From Microbacterium sp. ABRD28 (GTDB taxonomy: Bacteria > Actinomycetota > Actinomycetes > Actinomycetales > Microbacteriaceae): a DNA stretch of 64,000 bases. The notes beneath the pieces are model-generated. The model saw only the letters and a list, made by a program, of their open reading frames with translations. It was not told the DNA's origin and ran no database searches. Shown here piece after piece: positions 44,713-58,274 of the stretch (position 1 is the first letter of the stretch; the number at the start of each line of letters is the position of its first letter). The stretch spans positions 1,674,001 to 1,738,000 of the forward strand of contig NZ_CP031015.1 of the NCBI RefSeq assembly GCF_003850245.1, read 5' to 3'. Position numbers and translations under genes: made by a program.

Positions 44713-46266
44713 TCAGGTGGTCAGGACACCGAGACTCCGCGCGCGTTCGAGCGCGCCGTCACGCGTGGAGGCTCCCAGCTTTCGATACACGCTTCGCAGC
44801 TGCGTCTTGACGGTGTTGAGGGAGACGTGAAGCGACTGTGCGATCGTGCGCGGGGATTCTCCGGCAGCGAGCCGCGCGAGGACCATCCGTTCTCGGGGGC
44901 TGAGCGCGATGGCTTCATCGGCGATGTCGCCCGCAGCATCGACGGTCGACGCCAAGAGCTCGAGCAGTGCTCGCTCCGCCGTGTCGAGATCGTCGCGCGT
45001 CGCTCGTTCGATGAGAAGGGAGAGAACCCTGCCGGGCACCTTCCGGAAGGCGCGGAGGGCTCCGCTCCTGGCGCACTCGCGAAGGAGGAATCGGAAGGCG
45101 GCGTCCGCGGAGCGGAGATCGCCGAGAAGCACGCGCGCCTGCGCATCGATCGCCGCGGCGTAGGTCAGGGACCGGATCGGGTGATCCTCGTCGAGGAAGC
45201 AGTTCCGGATCTCGTCCACCGCCCTGTGCGGTTCGCCGATCGCGAGCGCTGCGCGAGCCCGCAGGGCTGCGCCGCACACCAGGTGTGCGGGATCGGATTC
45301 GTCACGCAGCACGACGGCAGCCCGCGCGAGGTCGCCGGCGCGCATGAGCGCCTGCGCGCGATCTCCCATGCGGATGACGCCGAGGAGGGCCGCCCCGGTG
45401 CTCTCGCGTTCGATCACTCGCATCCGGCGGATCGCCTCGAAACGGCCCTCGAGGTCATCGCACTCCTCCGCCAGGAGTACCTGCAGGTGCCGCGCCAGGA
45501 ACTCGAATTCCGATCCGTCGACTTCGCTCATCAGACGACGGAGCGCAGGCGCGTGGTGTCTGAGCTCGTCGCGCTCGGCGGCGATGAGCATCTCGGCGAT
45601 CTCCAGCGGCGCTGTCCACAGCCCGCCGGGCATACGGTCGGCGAGGGGTCGCGCTGTGCGCATGACCCTGTGCGCCTCGGTGACGCTTCCCGTGAAGACC
45701 TCGACGATCGCGAGGAAGCCGAGAGCTTCGATGCGCTTGTGCGGAGTCAGGGTGGCGTCCGCGTCCCGCAGACCGCGCTCGAGGTCGCCGCGCGCGCGGA
45801 ACAGATCTCCCGTCAGGACGCGGATCGTGCCCCGTTTGAGCAGGGCGGCCGACCGCAGGTCGAGCCGATCGCGAATATCGCTGTGCGACGAGGAGAGGAT
45901 CTCGAGGGCGGCGTCGGCGGAGTGGAGAGCCGCGAACAGGTCGCCGTGGGAGCGCTGCACGAGGCAGCGCAGAATCGCAGCTGACGCGCGCAGCCGGCCG
46001 CTCGTCTCAGGCCTGGCCTCGATCAGGATCTCGGCTTTCTCGAGGTAGGGCAACGCCCGCCACGCGCCGGCGGCTCCTTCCCATCGATAGGTCGCGGCCA
46101 TGGCAAGCAGCAGACCTATGTCCTCGGACCAGAGATCCGTGGGATGGGACAGCACCCACGCGCGCAGCGCGGCGTCCCCCCTGCTCAGGGCCAGATTCCA
46201 GCCCTCGTCTGCCTCGGTGGAATTCATCGCCCCGGGCATGGGCGATGACGGATCGTAGACCGTCAA
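44713..46266 (-). CDS. LuxR-family regulator with helical-repeat N-terminus
   Basis: A 517-aa protein. Residues about 60-440 form helical TPR-like repeats; the C-terminal GerE/LuxR HTH (about 450-512, SPRERMVLARLAAGESPRTIAQSLHVSLNTVKTQL) is complete. Unlike MalT-type (LAL) regulators there is no N-terminal ATPase domain; it looks like the C-terminal half of such a regulator. The start is TTG at 46266, because GGAAGGA lies at the right distance (about 8 nt) and the internal ATG codons at 46239 and 46227 have no ribosome site. Regulates unknown targets, perhaps the adjacent glycosyltransferase. Confidence 0.8.
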   Translation of the reverse strand: MTVYDPSSPMPGAMNSTEADEGWNLALSRGDAALRAWVLSHPTDLWSEDIGLLLAMAATYRWEGAAGAWRALPYLEKAEILIEARPETSGRLRASAAILRCLVQRSHGDLFAALHSADAALEILSSSHSDIRDRLDLRSAALLKRGTIRVLTGDLFRARGDLERGLRDADATLTPHKRIEALGFLAIVEVFTGSVTEAHRVMRTARPLADRMPGGLWTAPLEIAEMLIAAERDELRHHAPALRRLMSEVDGSEFEFLARHLQVLLAEECDDLEGRFEAIRRMRVIERESTGAALLGVIRMGDRAQALMRAGDLARAAVVLRDESDPAHLVCGAALRARAALAIGEPHRAVDEIRNCFLDEDHPIRSLTYAAAIDAQARVLLGDLRSADAAFRFLLRECARSGALRAFRKVPGRVLSLLIERATRDDLDTAERALLELLASTVDAAGDIADEAIALSPRERMVLARLAAGESPRTIAQSLHVSLNTVKTQLRSVYRKLGASTRDGALERARSLGVLTT

Positions 46267-46402
46267 GGTTCGGGTTCCTTCCAGTCATCCACTGCCGACA
46301 TCGCCGACACGGGTGCCCACTCCCGCTGTTCGGATCGACGCCATCGGCCGTAGAGTCCTCTGACTTTAATTGTTCGGAGCGGGTGCGGGATCGGATTCGA
46401 AG

Positions 46403-46408
46403 TATTCT
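46403..46408 (+). promoter_or_regulatory. -10 box TATTCT of the tlyA operon
   Basis: TANNNT with 6 nt to the ATG at 46415; predicted leaderless start for the 58-aa gene that opens the tlyA-nadK-recN operon. No clear -35. Confidence 0.45.
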
Positions 46409-46414
46409 TTGAGA

Positions 46415-46591
46415 ATGACAGGCGGCTCCCAGGAAGCCGACGGCCCGGCACCGTCGGAGTTGCTGTCGGCGCTGGAGATCATCGAATCGCAGCCGTTGGC
46501 CGAGCGTGCCGACGCCTTCACCGCGATCCACGATGATCTCGCCCGGCGCCTGGACCAGACCCTCGGCGCCGGCGACCCGGCGCACCGATGA
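46415..46591 (+). CDS. Small conserved protein preceding tlyA (58 aa)
   Basis: Acidic, helical 58-aa protein (SELLSALEIIESQPLAERADAFTAIHDDL). It overlaps tlyA by ATGA. The same position and size are seen for M. tuberculosis Rv1693 between the HAD gene and tlyA, supporting a real gene. Function unknown. Confidence 0.75.
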   Translation: MTGGSQEADGPAPSELLSALEIIESQPLAERADAFTAIHDDLARRLDQTLGAGDPAHR

Positions 46592-47388
46592 CCGATCGTC
46601 TCGACGCGGCCCTGGCTGCCCGGGGTCTGGCGCGTTCTCGCACGCATGCCGCCTCGCTGATCTCCGCCGGAGCGGTGCGGGTCGGCGGCATCGAGATCCG
46701 GAAGGCTTCCCACCGCGTCGCCGACGACGCGGTCATCGACGTCGCCGCGACCGATCACTACGTCAGCCGCGGTGCGGTCAAGCTCGTCGCGGCCCTCGAT
46801 GCCTTCGACGTCGATCCCCGGGGACGCGTCGCGCTCGATCTCGGAGCATCCACGGGCGGCTTCACGCAGGTGCTTCGCGAGCAAGGCGCCCGTACGGTGG
46901 TCGCCGTCGACGTGGGTCACGGTCAGCTCGATGGGCGCATCCGTGCCGACGCCGCAGTCGTCGTCGTGGAGGGCTTCAATGCGCGCGAGATGACTCCTGA
47001 GGACTGGCGGTCGTGGTCGGCGGACACGACCGGCCCGGCGATCGTCGTCGGGGACCTCTCCTTCATCTCGCTGCGCCATATCCTCCCGGCCATCGCCCGT
47101 GTCGCGGCGGCATCGGCCGATGTCGTGCTGCTGGTGAAGCCGCAGTTCGAGGTCGGCAGGACCGGGGTGAGGGAGGGGCTGGTGACAGACCCCTCCGCGC
47201 GTGCCGACGCGGTCGCCGGTGTGCTGTGGAGCGCGTGGGACAGCGGCTTCGGGACGGAGGGCGTCATCGCCTCGCCCCTCCTCGGTGCGCGTGGCAACAG
47301 GGAGTTCCTCATCCACCTCCGACCGGGGGCGGGGCAAAACCCGACAGAATGGCTCAAGACCGTGAACGACGTGGCAGGGGAGCGATGA
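46588..47388 (+). CDS. tlyA: TlyA-family rRNA 2'-O-methyltransferase
   Basis: A 266-aa protein with an S4 RNA-binding domain (about 1-62, RLDAALAARGLARSRTHAASLI) and an FtsJ-like methyltransferase domain (DLGASTGGFTQVLREQG, VVAVDVGHGQLDGR, DLSFISLRHILPA). TlyA of mycobacteria methylates 16S C1409 and 23S C1920, giving capreomycin susceptibility; same reaction is inferred. ATGA overlaps at both ends. Confidence 0.95.
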   Translation: MTDRLDAALAARGLARSRTHAASLISAGAVRVGGIEIRKASHRVADDAVIDVAATDHYVSRGAVKLVAALDAFDVDPRGRVALDLGASTGGFTQVLREQGARTVVAVDVGHGQLDGRIRADAAVVVVEGFNAREMTPEDWRSWSADTTGPAIVVGDLSFISLRHILPAIARVAAASADVVLLVKPQFEVGRTGVREGLVTDPSARADAVAGVLWSAWDSGFGTEGVIASPLLGARGNREFLIHLRPGAGQNPTEWLKTVNDVAGER

Positions 47389-48349
47389 CCGAGCCGGAGC
47401 GCAACATCCTCGTCGTCGCGCACGCGCATCGGCCTGCGACGATCGACGCGGCGACCCGTGTGATCACGGCGCTGAACGCCGCCGGAGCCCGTCCCGTCCT
47501 TCCCGCCGACGACACGGCCGAGATGCGCCTGCTGACCGAGCGCCTGTTCCGCGCCGAGGAACCGGAGGCATCGCGCGCCCGCATCGGCCGGCTCGGCGAC
47601 GACGTCGCGATCGACGACATCGAGCTGGCGATCGTCCTCGGCGGCGACGGCACGATCCTCCGCGCGGCCGAACTCGTCCGCGAAGGCCGCGCACCTGTCC
47701 TCGGGATCAACATGGGCCACGTCGGCTTCCTCGCTGAGATCGAGCCGGATGACATGGACGACGCCGTGCGCATGGTCATCGCGCGCGACTACGAGGTCGA
47801 GGAGCGCTTGACCCTGTCGGTTCGGGTGAAGGATGCCTCGGGTGCCGTGGTGTACGACACATGGGCGTTGAACGAGGCGACCGTGGAAAAGGCGAGCCGC
47901 CAGCGGATGCTCGAGGTCGTGATCGAAGTCGACGGGCGACCGCTGTCGAGTTTCGGATGCGACGGGGTCGTCGTGTCGACTCCGACCGGGTCGACGGCGT
48001 ACAACTTCTCCGCCGGCGGCCCGATCATCTGGCCGACCGTGCAGGCCATCTCGGTGGTGCCGCTCTCGGCGCACGCTCTGTTCGCGCGACCTCTTGTGGT
48101 CGGACCCGAGCACGCCGTGGCGATCGAGGTGCTCGATCGCACCGACGACACCGGCATTCTGTGGTGCGACGGACGCCGCTCCCACGACCTGCCCCCGGGT
48201 GCCCGTGTCGTGGTGCGTCGCGCCACGCATCCGGTCCGGCTGGCTCGCCTGCATCCAGCGGCCTTCACCGACCGGCTGGTGCGCAAATTCCGTCTGCCGG
48301 TCGAGGGTTGGCGGGGCCCGAGCACCGCGTCGGGCCGCGAGCGACCGTC

Positions 48350-48353
<4 letters not shown>
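47385..48353 (+). CDS. nadK: NAD kinase
   Basis: ATP/polyphosphate-NAD kinase making NADP, 322 aa. GGDGTILRAA at 86-95, GINMGHVGFLAE and TPTGSTAYNFSAGGP are the family motifs. ATGA overlap with tlyA and recN. Confidence 0.97.
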
Positions 48354-52353
<4,000 letters not shown>

Positions 52354-52387
52354 ACGGCACCATGAGCCCCGCCGGCTGGCCGATCCG

Positions 52388-53311
52388 ATGACGCCGGAAC
52401 GGGCGGTGAACGCCTACCTTCGCCATATCACCGTCGAGCGGGGGCTTTCCGACCACACCGTTTCGGCGTACCGCCGCGATCTCGGCGTCTACCGGGAGTG
52501 GCTCGGACGGCGTGGCATCCCTGATCTCAGCGAGGTCACTCCCCAGCTGCTCGAGGAGTTCGTGGCCGAGCGCGCACGCGAAGTCCCACCGCCGGCGGCA
52601 TCCAGTCTCGCGCGTCTGCAGTCCTCGGTACGGGGTCTGCACCGCTTCCTCGTGCAGGAGGGAGTCCAGGACGCCGACCCCGCCGGCACGCTTCGCCCCC
52701 CGAAAGCTCCGCAGCGGTTGCCCAAGGCACTCACCGTCGCGCAGGTGGAGCAGCTGCTGGATGCCGCGGGGCCGGCGCCCGGCGCCGCGCAGCCGGGTGA
52801 TGAGGTGGGCCTCAGAGACCGCGCGCTGCTCGAACTGCTCTACGCCACCGGAGCGCGGGTCTCGGAGGCCGTCCAGCTCGATCTCGACGACGTGGCACAC
52901 CCCGCGGTGCTCCGCCTACGAGGCAAGGGCGCCAAGGAGCGGATCGTGCCGGTGGGATCGTACGCTCAGGCGGCGCTCGGTGCGTACCTCACCCGTGCCC
53001 GCCCCGAGCTCTCGCGACGCGGTCGGGCGACTCCACGGCTCTTCCTCGGCGCGCGCGGCGCGCCGCTGTCGCGTCAGAGCGCGTGGCTGGTGATCCAACA
53101 GGCGGCGGAGCGGGCGAAGCTCACCGCTCACGTCTCGCCCCACACTCTCCGGCATTCCTTCGCCACGCACCTGCTGCAGGGGGGCGCCGATGTGCGTGTG
53201 GTGCAGGAGCTCCTGGGACACGCGTCGGTCACGACGACGCAGATCTACACCCACGTGAGCGTCGACGCCCTGCGCGACGTTTACGCGACCAGTCATCCGC
53301 GCGCCCGGTGA
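52388..53311 (+). CDS. xerD: Site-specific tyrosine recombinase XerD
   Basis: Resolves chromosome dimers at dif with XerC, 307 aa. N-terminal SAM-like core-binding domain (about 1-100) and catalytic domain with R157 (ATGARVSEA), Lys in [29 protein letters not shown] and nucleophile Y287 in QIYTHV. All catalytic residues are present. The ATG at 52388 lacks a good ribosome site but gives the usual family length. Confidence 0.95.
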   Translation: MTPERAVNAYLRHITVERGLSDHTVSAYRRDLGVYREWLGRRGIPDLSEVTPQLLEEFVAERAREVPPPAASSLARLQSSVRGLHRFLVQEGVQDADPAGTLRPPKAPQRLPKALTVAQVEQLLDAAGPAPGAAQPGDEVGLRDRALLELLYATGARVSEAVQLDLDDVAHPAVLRLRGKGAKERIVPVGSYAQAALGAYLTRARPELSRRGRATPRLFLGARGAPLSRQSAWLVIQQAAERAKLTAHVSPHTLRHSFATHLLQGGADVRVVQELLGHASVTTTQIYTHVSVDALRDVYATSHPRAR

Positions 53312-53353
53312 GCCGTGATGGGTGAGCCTCCCGGGCCTGGGGGCGCGCGTCGT

Positions 53354-53359
53354 TAGAAT
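53354..53359 (+). promoter_or_regulatory. -10 box TAGAAT of parA-scpA-scpB
   Basis: TANNNT with 9 nt to the ATG at 53369; predicted near-leaderless start of the segregation operon. Confidence 0.45.
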
Positions 53360-53368
53360 CGATCAGAC

Positions 53369-54274
53369 ATGTCGGAAGTCAGGAGAGTCGTGGCCGGTAG
53401 CACGCGGAGCGCGAAGAAGGCCGCTGTCAGCGACGTCCCGATCGGTCCCACCGGTCGGCCCTATCGCGGATTCCCGACCCCTCCCAAGCTCGACGGCCAC
53501 GGGCCGGCGCGCATCATCTCGCTGTGCAACCAGAAGGGCGGGGTGGGGAAGACCACCACGACCATCAACCTCGCCGCGGCGCTGGCCGGGTACGGTCGTC
53601 GCGTCCTGGCTGTGGACTTCGACCCCCAGGGTGCGCTGTCGGCCGGTCTCGGCATCCAGACCCACGAGATCCCGACGATCTACGACCTGCTCCTGGACAC
53701 CAAGCGCGATCCCGCCGAGGTCATCGTGACCACCCGGGTCGAGAACCTCGATGTCCTCCCGGCCAACATCGACCTCTCGGCCGCCGAGGTCCACCTCGTC
53801 AACGAGGTCGCGCGCGAGACGACGCTGGCCCGCGTGCTGCGCAAGGTGTCGGCCGATTACGACGTCATCCTCGTGGACTGCCAGCCGTCCCTCGGACTTT
53901 TGACGGTCAATGCGCTCACCGCGAGCCACGGCGTGCTCATCCCTCTCGAGTGCGAGTTCTTCGCCCTTCGCGGTGTCGCCCTCCTCATCGAAACCATCGA
54001 CAAGGTGCGTGATCGGCTGAACCCGACGATCACGCTCGACGGTGTGCTCGCCACGATGTACGACTCCCGCACCCTCCACTCCCGCGAGGTGCTCGAGCGC
54101 GTCGTCGATGCATTCGGCGACGAGGTGCTGGAGACGGTCATCGGACGCACCGTGAAGTTCCCGGACGCCTCCGTCTCGGGAATGCCCATCACCGAGTTCG
54201 CGCCCGAGCACGCCGCGGCGCAGGCCTACCTGCGGCTCGCGCGGGAGCTGGTCGCGCGTGGCGCCGTCGCCTGA
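53369..54274 (+). CDS. ParA/Soj-type partition ATPase
   Basis: Deviant Walker A ATPase, 301 aa, with a 45-residue N-terminal extension then NQKGGVGKTTTTINLAAAL (P-loop with signature Lys), LAVDFDPQGAL and DVILVDCQPSLGLL. No parB partner is adjacent; in this location (upstream of scpA) it corresponds to Rv1708 rather than to the origin-proximal parAB. Probable role in chromosome organisation with ScpAB. Confidence 0.93.
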   Translation: MSEVRRVVAGSTRSAKKAAVSDVPIGPTGRPYRGFPTPPKLDGHGPARIISLCNQKGGVGKTTTTINLAAALAGYGRRVLAVDFDPQGALSAGLGIQTHEIPTIYDLLLDTKRDPAEVIVTTRVENLDVLPANIDLSAAEVHLVNEVARETTLARVLRKVSADYDVILVDCQPSLGLLTVNALTASHGVLIPLECEFFALRGVALLIETIDKVRDRLNPTITLDGVLATMYDSRTLHSREVLERVVDAFGDEVLETVIGRTVKFPDASVSGMPITEFAPEHAAAQAYLRLARELVARGAVA

Positions 54275-55103
54275 CACCCCCGACGGGCTGCCGGCGGCGT
54301 CAGACGCGCCCGACGGACACGGGGACGGGTTCCGCGTCTCGCTCAGCGTCTTCGACGGCCCCTTCGATCTCCTGCTGACCCTCATCTCCCAGCGCGAGCT
54401 CGACATCACCGAGGTCTCGCTCAGCGCGGTCACCGATGAATTCATCGCCTACCTGCGGCGGCTGGACCCCGATGAAGAACTCGAGGAGGCCTCGGAGTTC
54501 CTCGTCGTCGCCGCGACCCTCCTGGACATGAAGGTCGCGGGACTTCTCCCGCAGGGGGAGCTCGTCGACGCCGAGTCGGTGGCGCTGCTGGAGGCCCGTG
54601 ACCTCCTGTTCGCCCGACTGCTGCAGTACCGCGCGTTCAAACAGGTGTCGAGCTGGTTCGCCGAGCGCCTGCACGCCGAGGATCACCGTCACGCCCGGGC
54701 CGTGCGACTGGACGAACGCCACCGCGCCTCGACCCCCGAACTCGTCTGGACTCTCAGCGCCGCCGACTTCGCCGCGCTCGCCCTCCTCGCGCTGACTCCG
54801 AGGGAGATCCCCCACGTGCGCCTGGATCATCTGCACGCGCCACTGGTCAGCATCCGCGAGCAGGCTGCCGTCGTGGTGGCGGCCCTTCGCGGAGCAGGAT
54901 CGCTGTCGTTCCGCGAGCTGATCGCGGGCGTCGATCAGCCCGGCGTGGTCGTCGCGCGGTTCCTCTCCGTCCTCGAGCTGTTCCGCCACGCCGCCCTGTC
55001 GTTCGAGCAGCTCGAGCCGCTCGGCGAATTGACCCTGCGCTGGACCGCTGATCGCTGGAGCGACGAGAGTCTCGCCAGCTTGGGAGCCGACTATGACCGA
55101 TGA
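54258..55103 (+). CDS. scpA: Segregation and condensation protein A
   Basis: Kleisin subunit that closes the SMC ring, 281 aa. N-terminal kleisin domain (VFDGPFDLLLTLISQRELDITEV), central linker, C-terminal winged-helix (RFLSVLELFRHAALSFEQ). GTG at 54258 overlaps parA by 17 nt. Confidence 0.95.
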   Translation: MAPSPDTPDGLPAASDAPDGHGDGFRVSLSVFDGPFDLLLTLISQRELDITEVSLSAVTDEFIAYLRRLDPDEELEEASEFLVVAATLLDMKVAGLLPQGELVDAESVALLEARDLLFARLLQYRAFKQVSSWFAERLHAEDHRHARAVRLDERHRASTPELVWTLSAADFAALALLALTPREIPHVRLDHLHAPLVSIREQAAVVVAALRGAGSLSFRELIAGVDQPGVVVARFLSVLELFRHAALSFEQLEPLGELTLRWTADRWSDESLASLGADYDR

Positions 55104-55701
55104 GCAGACCCTGACCGATCCACTCCCGCCGGCTGAGACGACGCCGACGCCGGCGTCCGTGGCACGGCGATTGGAGGCCATCCTGCTGGTGGTGGAGGAG
55201 CCGCAGAGCCTGGTGAGCCTCGCGACGGCGGTCGGTGCACCTGTCGCCGCCGTCCGCCAGGCCATCGAGGCGCTCGTCGCCGACTACGACGGCGAGACAG
55301 GCGGTCCCCGCCGCGGCTTCGAGCTCCGCGAGGTCGGCGGCGGGTGGCGCCTGTACGTCCGTGCCGAGCACGATGACCTGGTGAGCGAATTCGTCGGCGG
55401 CCAGGCGCCGGCACGACTGTCGCAGGCGGCCCTCGAGACCCTGGCGGTCATCGCCTACAAGCAGCCCGTCACCCGGGGCCAGGTCGCGGCGATCCGTGCC
55501 GTCAACGTCGACTCGGTCGTCCGCACCCTTCTGGCCCGCGGCCTCATCACCGAGGCCTTCACCGACCCCGACACCGGGGCGATCCACTACGAGACGACCG
55601 ACGCGCTGCTGGTGAACCTGGGCATCAACACCCTCGACGACCTGCCGCCGATCTCCCCGCTGCTCGATGACGGCGCGGACGGTTTCGAGGACATCCGATG
55701 A
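55093..55701 (+). CDS. scpB: Segregation and condensation protein B
   Basis: Kite subunit binding ScpA, 202 aa, two winged helices (ILLVVEEPQSLVSLATAVG and LETLAVIAYKQPVTRGQVAAIRAV). Overlaps scpA by 11 nt and rluB by ATGA. Confidence 0.95.
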   Translation: MTDEQTLTDPLPPAETTPTPASVARRLEAILLVVEEPQSLVSLATAVGAPVAAVRQAIEALVADYDGETGGPRRGFELREVGGGWRLYVRAEHDDLVSEFVGGQAPARLSQAALETLAVIAYKQPVTRGQVAAIRAVNVDSVVRTLLARGLITEAFTDPDTGAIHYETTDALLVNLGINTLDDLPPISPLLDDGADGFEDIR

Positions 55702-56462
55702 GCGAGACCACCGAACCGGGAACCGAGGGCGTGCGCCTGCAGAAGGCGCTGGCGAACGCCGGCGTCGCTTCGCGGCGGGTCGCCGAGCAGATGATCGTCG
55801 ACGGGCGGGTGCGGGTCAATGGGCAGGCGGTGACCGAACTCGGCTCGCGCGTCGACCCCGACACCGATCTCATCGACGTCGACGGTGTCGCGGTGCAGCT
55901 GGATCAGTCGAAGCGATATGTGATGCTCAACAAGCCGCGCGGGGTGGTGAGCTCTCTGAAGGACGACCGGGGGAGGCCCGACCTGCGGACCTTCACCGCG
56001 GCATGGCCGGAGCGGTTGTACAACGTCGGCCGACTCGACGCCGACACCAGCGGACTGCTCGTGCTGACGAACGACGGCGCGCTCGCCCACGTTCTGGCGC
56101 ATCCGTCGTTCGGAGTGACGAAGGTCTACGTCGCCAAGGTCGAGGGGCGCGTCACCGCGCAGACGATCGCCCGACTGACCCGCCGCGTCGAGCTGGACGA
56201 TGGCCCCATCGCCGCGGACAAGGCGCGCCTGCTGTCATCCTCTCCCTCAGAAGGCGAATCCCTCGTCGAGCTCACCCTGCACTCGGGGCGCAACCGCATC
56301 GTCCGGCGCATGATGGCCGAGGTGGGGCATCCGGTCGTCGAGCTGGTCCGGCGGCAGTTCGGGCCCCTGCACCTGGGAACCCTCGCCGTGGGACAGGCGC
56401 GGGAGTTGACTACAGTGGAACGCGGTGCGCTTCTGACCCTGTCGCGCCAGGAGAACCCGTGA
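55698..56462 (+). CDS. 23S rRNA pseudouridine synthase, RluB/RsuA family
   Basis: A 254-aa protein with an N-terminal S4 domain (LQKALANAGVASRRVAEQMI) and the RsuA-family catalytic aspartate in NVGRLDADTSGLLVLTNDG. Length and the scpB neighbour fit RluB, which modifies 23S U2605-equivalent; the target is inferred. Confidence 0.92.
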   Translation: MSETTEPGTEGVRLQKALANAGVASRRVAEQMIVDGRVRVNGQAVTELGSRVDPDTDLIDVDGVAVQLDQSKRYVMLNKPRGVVSSLKDDRGRPDLRTFTAAWPERLYNVGRLDADTSGLLVLTNDGALAHVLAHPSFGVTKVYVAKVEGRVTAQTIARLTRRVELDDGPIAADKARLLSSSPSEGESLVELTLHSGRNRIVRRMMAEVGHPVVELVRRQFGPLHLGTLAVGQARELTTVERGALLTLSRQENP

Positions 56463-57592
56463 CCCTCGAGAACAGCTCTGCCGCGCGCCCGGCCCCGCCG
56501 CTCGCGCCGCGGGTGCAGGGGACCGTCCGCATCGTCGGTTCGGGCCTGCTGGGGGCGAGCATCGGGCATGCGCTGAGCGCGATCGGCGTCGACGTCGCCC
56601 TCGACGACACCTCACCCTCGCAGTTGCGTCTGGCGATCGACTACGGCGCGGGCCGTGCGGCCCGCGAGGATGACGATCCTGCGCTCATCGTCGTCGCCGT
56701 GCCCCCCGATGTCACGGCCGACGTCATCGAGCGGGAGCTGCGTCGCCACCCCCAGGCGGTCGTGACGGATGTCGCGAGCGTCAAGCTGCAACCTCTTCGC
56801 ACCCTTCGAGAGCGCGGCGTGGATCTGACCCACTACATCGGGTCGCACCCGCTCGCCGGACGAGAACGCGGGGGCGCGATCGCCGCTCGCGCCGACATCT
56901 TCGTGGGGCGGCCCTGGGTGGTCTGTCGGGACGAAGAGACCCCCTCCCGCGACCTCGCCGTCGTCGAGGCCCTCGCGCTCGATCTGGGTGCCACACCGCT
57001 GGAGATGACGCCCGAGGAACACGACGCCGCCGTCGCGCTCATGTCGCACGTGCCGCAGCTGGTGGCGAGCCTCCTGGCCGCGCGCTTCGTCGACGCCCCC
57101 GACGGGTTCCTGCGCCTCGCCGGTCAGGGTGTTCGCGACACCACGCGCATCGCAGCCTCCGCCCCGGAGCTGTGGGTGCAGATCCTCGGCGCGAACGCCG
57201 CGCCCGTGGCATCCGTCCTCGACGCTGTCGCCGCCGACCTCGCCGACGTCGCCGGCGCCCTCCGCGCCCCCGAAGCGCCCGGCGCTCGCCGCTCGATCGC
57301 CGACACGATCCGTCGTGGCAACGAGGGAGTCGAGCGTCTGCCCGGCAAGCACGGCCAGAACCGCCGGTTCGAGACCGTCGTCGTCATGGTCGATGACCGA
57401 CCGGGACAGCTCGGCCGACTTTTCGGCGACCTCGGGGAACTGCACGTGAACGTCGAAGACCTGCGGCTGGAGCATTCGCCGGGCGCGCTGTTCGGCCTCG
57501 CCGAGATCAGCGTCGTGCCCAGCTCCGTCCGCCCTGCGATCGCGGGGCTGGAGTCCCGCGGCTGGAAGATTGCGAGCACCACCCATGACTGA
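56459..57592 (+). CDS. tyrA: Prephenate dehydrogenase
   Basis: Oxidative step toward tyrosine, 377 aa. NAD motif [14 protein letters not shown], catalytic [10 protein letters not shown], and a C-terminal ACT domain (about 305-375, [22 protein letters not shown]) for feedback control. The GTG at 56459 overlaps the pseudouridine synthase stop (GTGA). Overlaps cmk by 8 nt. Confidence 0.95.
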   Translation: MTLENSSAARPAPPLAPRVQGTVRIVGSGLLGASIGHALSAIGVDVALDDTSPSQLRLAIDYGAGRAAREDDDPALIVVAVPPDVTADVIERELRRHPQAVVTDVASVKLQPLRTLRERGVDLTHYIGSHPLAGRERGGAIAARADIFVGRPWVVCRDEETPSRDLAVVEALALDLGATPLEMTPEEHDAAVALMSHVPQLVASLLAARFVDAPDGFLRLAGQGVRDTTRIAASAPELWVQILGANAAPVASVLDAVAADLADVAGALRAPEAPGARRSIADTIRRGNEGVERLPGKHGQNRRFETVVVMVDDRPGQLGRLFGDLGELHVNVEDLRLEHSPGALFGLAEISVVPSSVRPAIAGLESRGWKIASTTHD

Positions 57593-58274
57593 TCCCCTCG
57601 TCGTCGCCATCGACGGCCCCGCGGGAAGCGGGAAATCCAGCGTGTCGAAGGAGGTGGCACGCCGCCTCGGCTTCGGCTACCTCGACACCGGCGCCGCCTA
57701 TCGGGCGCTCGCCTGGCATGCGCTCGAGCATGGGGCCGACACGTCCGACGCCACCGCGGTGCTCGAGCTCGCCGGCGACTTCGACTACGACATCTCCCTC
57801 GACCCGGAGGACTACTGGGTCCGTGTCGGCGCGGTCGATGTCACCGCCGCCATCCGTGAGCAGCGCGTCACAGACGCCGTGAGTGGCGTCGCGCGGGTGG
57901 CACCGGTGCGACGGTCCGTCAATTCGCTCTTCCGCGCCCTCATCGCCGGGTCCGGCAGACCGGGGGTGGTCGTCGAAGGCCGCGACATCACCACGGTCGT
58001 CGCGCCTGACGCCCGGGTCCGCATCCTTCTCACCGCCGCGCCCGCGGTGCGCGCCGCACGCCGGTCAGCCGAGTTGCACACCGACGACACCGCGGCCGTC
58101 GCGGCGGCGCTGGAGCGGCGCGACACCTCCGACAGCGCGGTCGTCGACTTCCTCACCGCCGCCCCCGGGGTGACGGTGGTCGATTCGACCGACCTCGATT
58201 TCGCACAGACCGTCGACGCCGTCCTCGGCGTCGTGCACTCGCTCGTGGAGACGGGAGTTCCCGATGTCCGATGA
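57585..58274 (+). CDS. cmk: Cytidylate kinase
   Basis: Phosphorylates (d)CMP, 229 aa. P-loop [16 protein letters not shown] at the N-terminus, [25 protein letters not shown], and the lid region. Start ATG at 57585 lies inside the end of tyrA. Overlaps der by 11 nt. Confidence 0.96.
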   Translation: MTDPLVVAIDGPAGSGKSSVSKEVARRLGFGYLDTGAAYRALAWHALEHGADTSDATAVLELAGDFDYDISLDPEDYWVRVGAVDVTAAIREQRVTDAVSGVARVAPVRRSVNSLFRALIAGSGRPGVVVEGRDITTVVAPDARVRILLTAAPAVRAARRSAELHTDDTAAVAAALERRDTSDSAVVDFLTAAPGVTVVDSTDLDFAQTVDAVLGVVHSLVETGVPDVR

